A DNA stretch of 64,000 bases from positions 16,752 through 80,751 of the forward strand of contig CAYQXY010000024.1 in NCBI GenBank assembly GCA_964421595.1, written 5' to 3'. The translations under genes were made by a program, and so were the position numbers. The notes under the pieces were generated by a model, which searched no databases, was not told the DNA's origin, and saw nothing but the letters and a program-made list of their open reading frames with translations. Numbering within the stretch: the first letter of the stretch is position 1; the number at the start of each line of letters is the position of its first letter. Shown in pieces: positions 18,810-27,354 of the stretch. The DNA comes from PXAP01 sp964421595 (GTDB taxonomy: Bacteria; Bacteroidota; Bacteroidia; Bacteroidales; PUMT01).

Positions 18810-19553
18810 TTATTCCTCCTCCAGGTTCCCTATATCTTTTTGTTTCTCGACAAAATCTTTAATCTCTTCATATGAAAGAGTCTTGACATTGGTTACAATG
18901 AAGTTATTCCTGATAAAACCGCCATACTCATTGCATTCAGCTATTGCAGCCTTAAACACGTCTCTGATTGACACCTTTATTGGGACAATGGCAAGCAATG
19001 AACAAAAATCATTCATGAAGTTCACTTCCTCAAGTTCAGCATCCTGTTTTTTAAGAAAGAAATCAATTTCCGTCCTTATGAGCTTCTGTTGCAACTCGTC
19101 AAAGGGACTCCCGAAACTATTCAGCAATACAACAAAATATCGCAGTTTTGCACCTTTCCCTCCGAGTCCGGTTGAGATGAACACCTGGTTTTCATCAAGC
19201 AGTTTACTCTGTATAAGCATACGGCTTTCCTGAAAAGCAAGAATGGCCCATTCCCTGAGTTCCGAGTCCGGTTCCTTAACATATTTCTCAATTGCCCTGT
19301 AAGCTTCAACCTCCTCAATTGAAGCAAGCTGAACCAGGAGTTTCTTTTTATTGGCTATTGAATTCTCCTTTTCAAACAGGTTATCCTTGACCGAGAGAAT
19401 ATTATCAGATATAAGATTCTTCTTGAATCCCCTTGAGAATTCAAAATACTCCATCTGAAGGTCTATGTCAATCTTTTCTTCAAGTATACTGAAATGCTCG
19501 GGGAAGTGCCCGAAGATATCCTGAATCCGGTCATAAATATTCTCATCATCCAT
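18810..19553 (-). CDS. HEAT-like helical protein, unknown function
   Basis: 247 residues, cytoplasmic, no signal peptide and no transmembrane segment. The sequence is almost all helical: LVQLASIEEVEAYRAIEKYVKEPDSELREWAILAFQESRML resembles a HEAT/Armadillo repeat pair. A Gly-rich loop follows (FISTGLGGKGAKLRYFVVL), then more amphipathic helices and an acidic end. I do not recognise a named family with a known role, but the pattern FISTGLGGKGAKLRYFV looks conserved rather than random. It is divergent from feoAB (231-bp gap) and precedes the ADP-ribosylglycohydrolase homologue. A scaffolding role is inferred only from the repeat-like fold. Confidence 0.65.
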   Translation of the reverse strand: MDDENIYDRIQDIFGHFPEHFSILEEKIDIDLQMEYFEFSRGFKKNLISDNILSVKDNLFEKENSIANKKKLLVQLASIEEVEAYRAIEKYVKEPDSELREWAILAFQESRMLIQSKLLDENQVFISTGLGGKGAKLRYFVVLLNSFGSPFDELQQKLIRTEIDFFLKKQDAELEEVNFMNDFCSLLAIVPIKVSIRDVFKAAIAECNEYGGFIRNNFIVTNVKTLSYEEIKDFVEKQKDIGNLEEE

Positions 19554-19697
19554 AATATTCTGCTAATTTGTTAACATAAAACGAACATCCGTACTAAAGA
19601 TTTCAATAAAGTTAAATTATTTTAAAGTCAGGAATTATTATTTTGCCGAAATATTTCATGCAGAGGCGATTTAATTGAAAATACCCATATTACGGTA

Positions 19698-19728
19698 TTT
19701 GAACAGTATTAATAATAAGATACTTTTG
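19698..19728 (+). promoter_or_regulatory. Promoter of feoAB
   Basis: TTTG at 19698-19701, a 19-nt spacer and TACTTTTG at 19721-19728: an ideal Bacteroidota promoter, about 57 bp before the ATG. No clear Fur box was identified by eye. Confidence 0.65.
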
Positions 19729-19784
19729 CAGACTTAATCAGGCTGACTCTGACTGCTCAGCAACTCATGTGAATTTGATACTTA

Positions 19785-22295
19785 ATGACACTTGCAGAAC
19801 TCCAGAATAATGAGAGTGGCATCATTACCAAGGTAAAAGGCCGTGGTGCCTTCCGGAAACGAATAACAGAAATGGGATTTGTAAAGGGAAAAACTGTGAA
19901 AGTCATAAAAAATGCTCCATTCAAGGACCCTGTGGAATACAGCATAATGGATTATGAAATATCTCTGAGAAGAAGCGAGGCAGCACTGATTGAGATCGTA
20001 TCACCCGATAAGCCGGCAGGCAAAGAAAAAGAGAAGTTCAGGGGTGTTGTTTCCCAGGAGTGGTTAAAAACCAAAGCTGAAAAAAAAGGGAAACTCATTA
20101 ATGTGGCAATGGTTGGCAACCCCAATGCCGGCAAAACAACTATTTTTAACTTTGCCACCCGCTCCAGGGAAAGAGTGGGTAACTACAGCGGCGTTACTGT
20201 TGATGCAAAATACGGCAAGTTTTCTCTGAAAGGGTATAAATTTAATGTTACTGATTTGCCAGGCACCTATTCACTCACTGCCTGGTCGCCCGAAGAATTA
20301 TATGTGCGCAACCACATCACGGCCAATATGCCTGATGTTGTAATTAATGTTGTTGATGCTTCAAACCTCGAACGTAACCTGTTCCTTACCACCCAGCTAA
20401 TAGATATGGACATTAAGGTGGTAATGGCCCTTAATATGTACGATGAATTACTTGAGGCAGGCAATACCCTTGATTATGAATCATTGGGTAAGATGACAGG
20501 CATACCGGTAGTTCCCACTATCGGATCCAAAAATATCGGTATTATTGATCTGTTCCAGAAGGTAATTGATGTTTATGAGGACGAAGACAGGGACGTGCGT
20601 CATGTACATATTAATTACGGACATGAGATTGAAAATTCAATAAAAAAAATCCAGGAAAAGATTAAAGTAAAAGAAAACCTGCATCTTACCGATGTAATTT
20701 CTTCAAGGTTTCTTGCGATCAAGCTCCTGGAAAAGGATAAGGATGCAATAAACAGAATTTCGGTCCTCCGGGACGCAGACGAGATATCAAAAAAGGCAAC
20801 CGGCGAGACAAAAAGGCTGGAGGCGGCCCTGATGGAGGATAGCGAGACACTTGTAACTGATGCCAAATATGGTTTTGTATCAGGAGCACTTAGAGAAACC
20901 ATGACCAGGGGTGCACATGAGCGGCATAAAAGATCGGAAACTATTGATTCTCTTCTTACTCACCAGTTCATGGGATTTCCGATCTTCCTGCTGTTTATAT
21001 TTTTAATGTTTCAGGGCACATTTACTCTTGGGGCATATCCTATGGAATGGATCGAGAGGCTGATTGCGGCCACATCTGGCTTCATGGAAACAAGAATTTC
21101 TGAAGGCAGCCTTAAAGACCTGCTGATAAACGGAATTCTGGGTGGCGTCGGCGGGGTGATTGTCTTCCTGCCTAATATTCTGATTCTGTTTTTCTTTATT
21201 TCATTGATGGAAGATACCGGTTACATGGCAAGGGCTGCATTTATTATGGATAAGCTGATGCATAAGATAGGCCTTCATGGAAAATCCTTTATTCCCCTTA
21301 TAATGGGATTTGGCTGTAATGTACCGGCGATAATGGCTACCAGAACTATTGAAAACCGGGACAACCGCCTGCTGACAATGCTTATAAATCCTTTTATGTC
21401 GTGCAGTGCCCGCCTGCCGGTATATGTCCTGATAATCGGCGCGTTTTTCCCTGATCATCCGGGTACTGTTCTTTTCGGCATGTACAGTCTGGGAATTTTA
21501 ATGGCTATAGTGGCTGCCCTGATTTTTAAGAAGGCACTCTTTAAATCAGAAGATGTTCCATTTGTAATGGAGCTTCCCCCCTACAGGGTGCCTACCATTA
21601 AAACAACAACCCGTCATATGTGGCATAAAGGCTCACAGTACCTTCAGAAAATGGGAGGAATAATCCTGGTTGCCTCAATACTGGTATGGGCTCTTGGATA
21701 TTACCCGAGAACTCCGGAGAATAATGAATATTCAGGAATAGTAAACCTTGAGGCAAATCATTTAAATGAACAAAAAAAGATTGGAACTACCGGCTTGTTT
21801 GCTGATAACAATACTCCGGAAGAAGTAGTAAAGGAGAATGAGATCAGTGCCTTACAGTTTGAGCAGGAGGCCAGAAGACAGCAGAATTCCTATATTGGCA
21901 GAATTGGAAAGTTTATTGAGCCGGCAATAGCGCCACTTGGTTTTGACTGGAAAATGGGAGTCGCCCTTTTGTCGGGTGTTGCAGCAAAAGAAATCGTTGT
22001 AAGCACAATGGGTGTATTATACCAGGCCTCTCCGGAAGCCAGTCTGCCGACAGAAACCCTTGGGGAGAAACTCCGGCACCAGACTTACCCCGATGGTTCA
22101 AAGGTATTCACAACCGCTTCTGCCCTTTCATTTCTTGTATTCATACTTCTTTATTTTCCGTGTGTTGCCGTAATTGCGGCAATAAAAAATGAATCGGGTC
22201 ACTGGAAATGGGCTGCATTTACCGTTTTCTACACAACCGGAATCGCATACATAATGTCTTTCATTGTTTACAGGGCTGGAATTCTTATTTTTTGA
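19785..22295 (+). CDS. feoB: Ferrous iron transporter, FeoA-FeoB fusion
   Basis: Imports Fe(II) across the inner membrane. Residues 1-73 are a FeoA (SH3-like) domain (LAELQNNESGIITKVKGRG...ALIEIVS), joined by a Lys/Glu-rich linker to FeoB. The FeoB G domain has G1 GNPNAGKT (111-118), G2 GVTVD (136-140), G3 DLPG (157-160) and G4 NMYD (217-220). The membrane part follows from about 395, with two Gate regions (IPLIMGFGCNVPAIMATRTI; SGVAAKEIVVSTMGVLYQ). The 836-residue length and FeoA fusion are usual in Bacteroidota. It is followed after 19 bp by a small Cys-rich partner gene. Fe(II) uptake suits an anoxic life. Confidence 0.95.
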   Translation: MTLAELQNNESGIITKVKGRGAFRKRITEMGFVKGKTVKVIKNAPFKDPVEYSIMDYEISLRRSEAALIEIVSPDKPAGKEKEKFRGVVSQEWLKTKAEKKGKLINVAMVGNPNAGKTTIFNFATRSRERVGNYSGVTVDAKYGKFSLKGYKFNVTDLPGTYSLTAWSPEELYVRNHITANMPDVVINVVDASNLERNLFLTTQLIDMDIKVVMALNMYDELLEAGNTLDYESLGKMTGIPVVPTIGSKNIGIIDLFQKVIDVYEDEDRDVRHVHINYGHEIENSIKKIQEKIKVKENLHLTDVISSRFLAIKLLEKDKDAINRISVLRDADEISKKATGETKRLEAALMEDSETLVTDAKYGFVSGALRETMTRGAHERHKRSETIDSLLTHQFMGFPIFLLFIFLMFQGTFTLGAYPMEWIERLIAATSGFMETRISEGSLKDLLINGILGGVGGVIVFLPNILILFFFISLMEDTGYMARAAFIMDKLMHKIGLHGKSFIPLIMGFGCNVPAIMATRTIENRDNRLLTMLINPFMSCSARLPVYVLIIGAFFPDHPGTVLFGMYSLGILMAIVAALIFKKALFKSEDVPFVMELPPYRVPTIKTTTRHMWHKGSQYLQKMGGIILVASILVWALGYYPRTPENNEYSGIVNLEANHLNEQKKIGTTGLFADNNTPEEVVKENEISALQFEQEARRQQNSYIGRIGKFIEPAIAPLGFDWKMGVALLSGVAAKEIVVSTMGVLYQASPEASLPTETLGEKLRHQTYPDGSKVFTTASALSFLVFILLYFPCVAVIAAIKNESGHWKWAAFTVFYTTGIAYIMSFIVYRAGILIF

Positions 22296-22314
22296 TTTAA
22301 CTAATAAAAACAAA

Positions 22315-22470
22315 ATGTTACAGGATATAATAACTTACTTATTTTTGCTTTATGCAGTAACATATACCGGATATTACACTGTAAAGATGTTTATTCCACA
22401 GAAAGAAGCGGTAAAAAACAGGAATTGCTCATCCTGCGCCGGGTGCAAACTGAAAGATGAATGCTCCTGA
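22315..22470 (+). CDS. FeoB-associated Cys-rich membrane protein
   Basis: 51 residues from the ATG at 22315 (an in-frame ATG at 22264 lies inside feoB and is less likely). One transmembrane helix spans about 4-22 (DIITYLFLLYAVTYTGYYTV), then a short basic stretch and a four-cysteine tail: CSSCAGCKLKDEC. Such small proteins follow feoB in many anaerobes and are thought to assist Fe(II) transport or bind iron, replacing FeoC. It starts 19 bp after the feoB stop, in the same operon. Confidence 0.85.
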   Translation: MLQDIITYLFLLYAVTYTGYYTVKMFIPQKEAVKNRNCSSCAGCKLKDECS

Positions 22471-22690
22471 CATTGCCTGCAGCCGATCTTCCTCAGACAG
22501 GAAAAACACAATCAGGTAAAAATTATGGAACGGACTTTACACTCTCTTTAAGACGGAAGTTAACTCCATTGCAATAATTGTAATCTTGACTCTGAATTCG
22601 AATTGAAGAAAACTGCAAGGCAGAGAATTGTTATGATCATCCACAATATTATATGTATAGTTTTAATGAAATCACCTTTAATTTAATTGC

Positions 22691-23167
22691 ATGGATATAT
22701 TTCTGTTGATAATATCCCTGCTTCTGTTACTGATAGGAATTGCAGGATGTTTTTTGCCAGTACTGCCCGGGCCGCCTGTAAGTTTTATAGCGCTGCTGCT
22801 GGTTAATTTCACCAGATTTGCCGATTTCAGCACAGAATTAATAATTATTATGGCAGTTTTGGCAGCAGCAGTTACTATTATTGATTTTATTGTTCCTGTG
22901 TGGACTACAAAAAAATTTGGGGGATCAAAATACGGTATGTGGGGAGCTGGCATAGGAATTATACTTGGAATCTTTCTTTTTCCTCCGTTCGGATTGATCA
23001 TAGGGCCACTTGCAGGTGCAATCATTGGTGAAATGATAAATGGCAGTGGTGGCAGAAATGCCCTGGTTGCGGGAATTGGTTCATTCGCAGGCTTTTTGCT
23101 TGGTATTGGCCTGAAACTTGCGGTTTCCCTTACTATTACAATCTATTTAATTAGGGAACTCATATGA
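22691..23167 (+). CDS. DUF456 integral membrane protein
   Basis: 158 residues with about four to five hydrophobic helices rich in Gly and Ala. It has the DUF456 signature: LLLIGIAGCFLPVLPGPPVSF at the start, VWTTKKFGGSKYGMWGAGIG in the middle and FGLIIGPLAGAIIGEM, a Gly-zipper-like segment. It is an inner-membrane protein of unknown function. It may belong to the feo transcript, although the 220-bp gap argues against it. Its last 21 bp overlap the end of the convergent serine-hydrolase gene. Confidence 0.88.
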   Translation: MDIFLLIISLLLLLIGIAGCFLPVLPGPPVSFIALLLVNFTRFADFSTELIIIMAVLAAAVTIIDFIVPVWTTKKFGGSKYGMWGAGIGIILGIFLFPPFGLIIGPLAGAIIGEMINGSGGRNALVAGIGSFAGFLLGIGLKLAVSLTITIYLIRELI

Positions 23168-25138
23168 CATACTATTCCTGCTTTTTTCCAGCTCATCATA
23201 AATAACCTGCAAAACAGATGTCCTGATATTAAGACTGCTGATCAGGTTGTTGTCTCTTGTCGGATAAACCCTGTTGGAAAGGAATATATATAATAGGTCG
23301 TATTCAGGGTCCATCCAGACGAATGTACCGGTAAAACCACTATGTCCGAAACTTGATGAAGAGGCACCTGTTGTTGGGTATGCCCTTGAATCAGGAAGCA
23401 AATCATTGTCAATAAGCGGCTTATCAAAACCCAATCCGCGACGGTTCTCATTCTCAGGAAACTGGATACTCGAAAATTCATCTATTACTTCCCTGGAAAG
23501 ATACCTTTTACCTCCATACTCACCATTATTCAGATACATCTGCAAAAGTTTGGCAAGATCACCTGCTGTTGAGAAAAGCCCGGCATTACCGCTAATGCCC
23601 CCCAATACTGCAGATGCTTCATCATGAACATATCCGTGTACCTGCTCTTTCCTGAAATAATAGTCTGTTTCAGTGGGGACTATCCTGTGTGCCGGGAAGA
23701 AAGTACGGGGGTTGTACCTGAGGGTTGTTGCTCCGAGTGGTTTGAAAAAGTCATCATAAAGTGCCGTGGTATAGGGTCTTCCTCCTATCTCCTCAATTAC
23801 GGCGGGAGACACAATAAACGGGAGGCAGGAATACCTGTATTCACCATGAGAAAGAAGGTCACTCTTGCGTATAGTACGGTACACCCTTTTGCGGAAATTA
23901 TCGCGGAGGTAAAGGTGGTTGCTTATTTCAAGAGAATACCCGTCTGCCTGTTCCGGCCTGTACCATCTCCTTATATAATTACCGTTTCGCATTGTCTGTG
24001 GCCAGTAATTAATGTAGGGAGTGATACCCGACTGGTGTGTAAGCAGGTCCCGCAAAATCAGGCCTTCTTTGTTAGACCGCCTGAAAAGACGGCTCTTCCA
24101 GTCATCCCAGTAATAACTAAGTGGTCTGTCAAGGTCCAGCAAGCCTTCATCTCTGAGTTTCATGTATAGAGGCAGCGGGCCCGTTATTTTAGTTACTGAA
24201 GCCAGGTCATAAATATCGCCCTTCTCAACTTTAATTCTTTCATCATAGGTGTGATGCCCATAGGCTTTATCAAGAATGATCTTACCTCCTACAGCAATCA
24301 AAACCCTTGCGCCCGGAAATGCACCGTAAAACAGGCCCGCATCAACAATTGAATCAACCCTTGAGTCGACAATCCGGCTGTCCAGGCCAGCCTCTTCAGG
24401 AATGGTATATTTTAGCCTGAGCCCTCCCCCGGTATCCAGGCCGGCACCCTGAGCAAACAGATCGCCAGCCTGCATATCGAGACGGCCTGAAGCCCCGATG
24501 GCACCGAAAAGCACCTGGGCAGACAGATCCTGTACCAGTTCATTATCTTCGTAAGCAAGAAGGAGTCCGCCGACATTTTCTATGCCCTGCCATTGACCAA
24601 GAAATGGTGGCGGACCAAAAAATACCACTATCGATTCTTTTTCCGAAAGGAGGTGCAATAGTTCAGTCACAACCTGCCTGTTCCTGTCATCCAATGGCAA
24701 AGCAGAGGCCGATATACCGGCAATAATCCTGTCATACCCCTCGAGATCCGACAAAACCTGCCGGAATCTATCGGTTGCCAGAAGATTCAATCTGAACACA
24801 GGCATTTCCTGATAATCATTTATTCTCGAAGTAAAGGTTTCTGAATCACCAATCATAAGGCAGGCAAATCTGCCGTTATCAAGATCTGCAACAGGGATTA
24901 TTTCATTACGGTTCAGCAGCACTGTAAATGAGGATTCAATCTCCTGCCTGTTATGCAGTAATGAATGATTGCCTACAATTACCGTATCATGAGGTATATC
25001 TGAGTTCAGACTTTTTTCATGATACCGGTATCCGGATGAGTGTGACCTGTATATTCCAGATCGGGCCAGACTGCTCTGACTGTAAAATGAAATTAAAATC
25101 AGTACAGCCAAAAAGGGATGAATGTAATTCCTGAACAT
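23147..25138 (-). CDS. Exported serine hydrolase (class C beta-lactamase fold) with remnant GH3 C-terminal domain
   Basis: 663 residues with a signal peptide (about 1-26). Residues 60-245 resemble the GH3 C-terminal (Rossmann-like) domain: LLAYEDNELVQDLSAQVLFGAIGASGRLDM is near-identical in pattern to the 1017-residue paralogue at 31807. Residues 255-650 form a serine-hydrolase domain with SVTK (314-317), Tyr436 in a YSC motif where YxN is usual, and an HSGFTG motif in place of KTG. The GH3 catalytic N-terminal half is absent. Relatives act on peptidoglycan fragments or D-amino-acid esters, but the substrate is inferred. The 3' end overlaps the DUF456 gene by 21 bp, convergently. Confidence 0.85.
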   Translation of the reverse strand: MFRNYIHPFLAVLILISFYSQSSLARSGIYRSHSSGYRYHEKSLNSDIPHDTVIVGNHSLLHNRQEIESSFTVLLNRNEIIPVADLDNGRFACLMIGDSETFTSRINDYQEMPVFRLNLLATDRFRQVLSDLEGYDRIIAGISASALPLDDRNRQVVTELLHLLSEKESIVVFFGPPPFLGQWQGIENVGGLLLAYEDNELVQDLSAQVLFGAIGASGRLDMQAGDLFAQGAGLDTGGGLRLKYTIPEEAGLDSRIVDSRVDSIVDAGLFYGAFPGARVLIAVGGKIILDKAYGHHTYDERIKVEKGDIYDLASVTKITGPLPLYMKLRDEGLLDLDRPLSYYWDDWKSRLFRRSNKEGLILRDLLTHQSGITPYINYWPQTMRNGNYIRRWYRPEQADGYSLEISNHLYLRDNFRKRVYRTIRKSDLLSHGEYRYSCLPFIVSPAVIEEIGGRPYTTALYDDFFKPLGATTLRYNPRTFFPAHRIVPTETDYYFRKEQVHGYVHDEASAVLGGISGNAGLFSTAGDLAKLLQMYLNNGEYGGKRYLSREVIDEFSSIQFPENENRRGLGFDKPLIDNDLLPDSRAYPTTGASSSSFGHSGFTGTFVWMDPEYDLLYIFLSNRVYPTRDNNLISSLNIRTSVLQVIYDELEKSRNSMSYEFPN

Positions 25139-25472
25139 AGTAATATGGTTTCCGGATATAATTCCGTTTTTGGGTCAAAGATATAACCAAATTCATTTTA
25201 GACATTTAGCGACTAAATCAGCCGGTAAATTTACCTTAAAATTATATAATGAACAATCCGGCTCCGGTTAACATTCACTTTTAAGGAGTTGGTTAATTAA
25301 TAACCGTCATTTGTCAAAAAAAAGTATGATCCTGGTATTATTGGATTTAAATTAATTGCTTTGTATCAAAAAACACCTAATTTGTACATCTGATAAAGTA
25401 ACGATCTTCATTAAAACCTGCATTATTCATAATAAAAGCAATAATAATATTATACCAATTACACCTCTGGAA
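25139..25472. other. Divergent intergenic gap
   Basis: A 334-bp AT-rich gap between the serine-hydrolase gene and pepD. I find no clear TAnnTTTG element, RNA gene or additional coding sequence. An in-frame upstream ATG at 25356 exists, but the added 39 residues are not conserved-looking. Confidence 0.45.
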
Positions 25473-26930
25473 ATGAACATATCTGATATATCTGAACCCG
25501 CAATTCTATGGAAATATTTCCAGGAAATCTGCCTGGTTCCCCGGCCTTCTAAAAAGGAAGAAAAAATAATTGCCTGGCTTATAAATTTTGCAAAGAAACA
25601 GAACCTCCCTTTTAGTAAAGATAAGGCAGGCAATATTCTTATTTCGAAAGGCGCAAGTAAAGGAATGGAGAATAAAAAAACGTTAGTGCTTCAAAGCCAC
25701 ATGGATATGGTTTGTGAGAAAAACTCAGATGTCGTCCATGATTTTGAAAATGATCCTGTACATACTCAAATAAGTGACGGATGGATTTCTGCCATCGGAA
25801 CTACACTTGGGGCTGATGACGGTATCGGTATGGCCGCACAGCTGGCTTTGCTGGCATCTGAAGATGTGGAACATGGTAAAATTGAGTGCCTGTTTACGGT
25901 CGATGAAGAGACCGGACTTACAGGTGCTTTTGCACTACAGCCAGGTTTTTTCGAAGGAAAGATACTTGTTAACCTCGATTCAGAAGATGAAGGAGAACTT
26001 TTTATAGGCTGCGCAGGGGGTGTAGATACTATTGCAACTACAGAATTTGAAACTGAACCTGTACCTGAGTCACATATGGGATTTACTGTAACTGTCAGCG
26101 GGTTAAAAGGAGGCCATTCAGGTGATGATATTCACAGGGGCCGTGCAAACTCAATAAAAACTCTTAACCGCTTCCTCTGGAATGTGAATAACCGTTTTGA
26201 AATGAAACTGGTAAGCTTTGACGGCGGCAACCTGCGCAATGCAATACCCCGGGAAGCCCGTGCATTCTTCACCTTACACAGAGATGATGTTGCAGCAATG
26301 AAGGAATATTTTGAAGCCTTTTCAGAGATTGTTAAAAAAGAAATGTCAATAAGTGAACCATCGTTCAGTGTCTCATTATTTGACTCAGAAACTCCGGAAA
26401 ATTCTCTGGATGAAGATACCCAGCTTGATCTGCTATATTCGCTTTATGCATGCCCAAATGGTGTCATATCATGGGACCCCCAAATTGAAGATATGGTGGA
26501 AACATCCACAAATCTTGCTTCAGTAAAGTTCCGTGAGAACACGATCACTATTACAACCAGCCAGCGATCATCATCAGATTCTTTAAGAGGTGATATTGCA
26601 TCTATGGTAGAGAGTGTGTTCCGGCTGGCTAATGCCAACGTTAAAAGGACAGGAGGATACCCGGGGTGGGCACCGGACAAAAATTCAGAGATACTGCGTA
26701 TCACAGAGTCTGCCTATATAAAGCTTTTTGATCATAAACCGGTAGTACGCTCAATTCACGCCGGACTGGAGTGCGGATTATTTCTGGAGAAATATCCTTC
26801 ACTTGACATGATCTCATTCGGCCCCACAATAAAGGGGGCGCATTCTCCTGATGAAAAACTGCATATAGGATCAGTGCAAAAATTCTGGGATCTCCTTCTT
26901 GAAGTGCTCAGGAATATACCCGAAAAATAA
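25473..26930 (+). CDS. pepD: Aminoacyl-histidine dipeptidase (cytosol non-specific dipeptidase, M20)
   Basis: Cleaves dipeptides, including Xaa-His, in the cytoplasm. I use the ATG at 25473 (485 residues), which matches the family length; the longer frame from 25356 adds an AT-rich, low-quality extension. Metal-site motifs are clear: LQSHMDMVCEKN, TTLGADDGIGMAAQLAL, TVDEETGLTGAF and LVNLDSEDEG. The lid/dimerisation domain has SGLKGGHSGDDIHRGRANS. The C-terminal SIHAGLECGLF and SFGPTIKGAHSPDEKLHI complete the M20 pattern. It is monocistronic. It probably recycles dipeptides taken up or released by proteases such as the tricorn homologue. Confidence 0.95.
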   Translation: MNISDISEPAILWKYFQEICLVPRPSKKEEKIIAWLINFAKKQNLPFSKDKAGNILISKGASKGMENKKTLVLQSHMDMVCEKNSDVVHDFENDPVHTQISDGWISAIGTTLGADDGIGMAAQLALLASEDVEHGKIECLFTVDEETGLTGAFALQPGFFEGKILVNLDSEDEGELFIGCAGGVDTIATTEFETEPVPESHMGFTVTVSGLKGGHSGDDIHRGRANSIKTLNRFLWNVNNRFEMKLVSFDGGNLRNAIPREARAFFTLHRDDVAAMKEYFEAFSEIVKKEMSISEPSFSVSLFDSETPENSLDEDTQLDLLYSLYACPNGVISWDPQIEDMVETSTNLASVKFRENTITITTSQRSSSDSLRGDIASMVESVFRLANANVKRTGGYPGWAPDKNSEILRITESAYIKLFDHKPVVRSIHAGLECGLFLEKYPSLDMISFGPTIKGAHSPDEKLHIGSVQKFWDLLLEVLRNIPEK

Positions 26931-27011
26931 CCTGACCGTAAGTAAACTAATATCATTCTTCAACCTGCCGGATTGAAATTGTGGAGTATTTGCATGAACC
27001 CCGGGGGGTAT

Positions 27012-27041
27012 CCCATGAAACGGGGGTAACCCATGAAACGG
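27012..27041. repeat. Short direct repeat CCCATGAAACGG, two copies
   Basis: Copies at 27012-27023 and 27030-27041, an 18-bp period, in the gap between pepD and rubredoxin. Function unknown; too short to interpret. Confidence 0.3.
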
Positions 27042-27084
27042 AATATGATTGTCATCGGGGAATCTGGCGGGAACAGTGCTTCGT

Positions 27085-27246
27085 CTATTCCATTGGCCTG
27101 AATTCCGATGCGCCTACCCCGCAAACCGGGCATGACCAGTCATCAGGAAGTTCTTCGAATGGTGTACCAGGATCAATATCACCCATCATATCACCTGCTT
27201 CCGGGTCATAAATATAACCGCATACTGAACATTTATATTTTTGCAT
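27085..27246 (-). CDS. Rubredoxin
   Basis: A complete 53-residue electron carrier. Four cysteines form the Fe(Cys)4 site: CSVCGY near residue 6 and CPVCGV near residue 39, with the intervening YIYDPEAGDMMGDIDPGTPFEELPDDW region highly typical. It starts at the ATG at 27246 and ends at TAG. It is cytoplasmic and used in anaerobes for reduction of oxygen or superoxide detoxification proteins. It lies 108 bp after the end of the methylmalonyl-CoA decarboxylase operon on the same strand and may be read through from it. Confidence 0.97.
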   Translation of the reverse strand: MQKYKCSVCGYIYDPEAGDMMGDIDPGTPFEELPDDWSCPVCGVGASEFRPME

Positions 27247-27354
27247 ATTTTTTTGGTAAAAGGAGCATAATTATCAATTGAATTGCCGGGGTGCCTTAGA
27301 AAGTGTATAAATATAATTAAAATATTGATGACTGCCATTAAAATTGCGGCCGTG

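Noticed and set aside
20267..20902. Antisense frames within feoB
   Set aside because: They are shadows of the strongly conserved FeoB G domain on the plus strand.
22264..22314. Upstream in-frame ATG for the Cys-rich FeoB partner
   Set aside because: The extension lies inside feoB and encodes a non-conserved-looking peptide. The start at 22315 gives the normal family length with the membrane helix at the N-terminus.
25356..25472. Long N-terminal extension of PepD
   Set aside because: The 39 extra residues are compositionally like intergenic DNA. The start at 25473 matches the family N-terminus.
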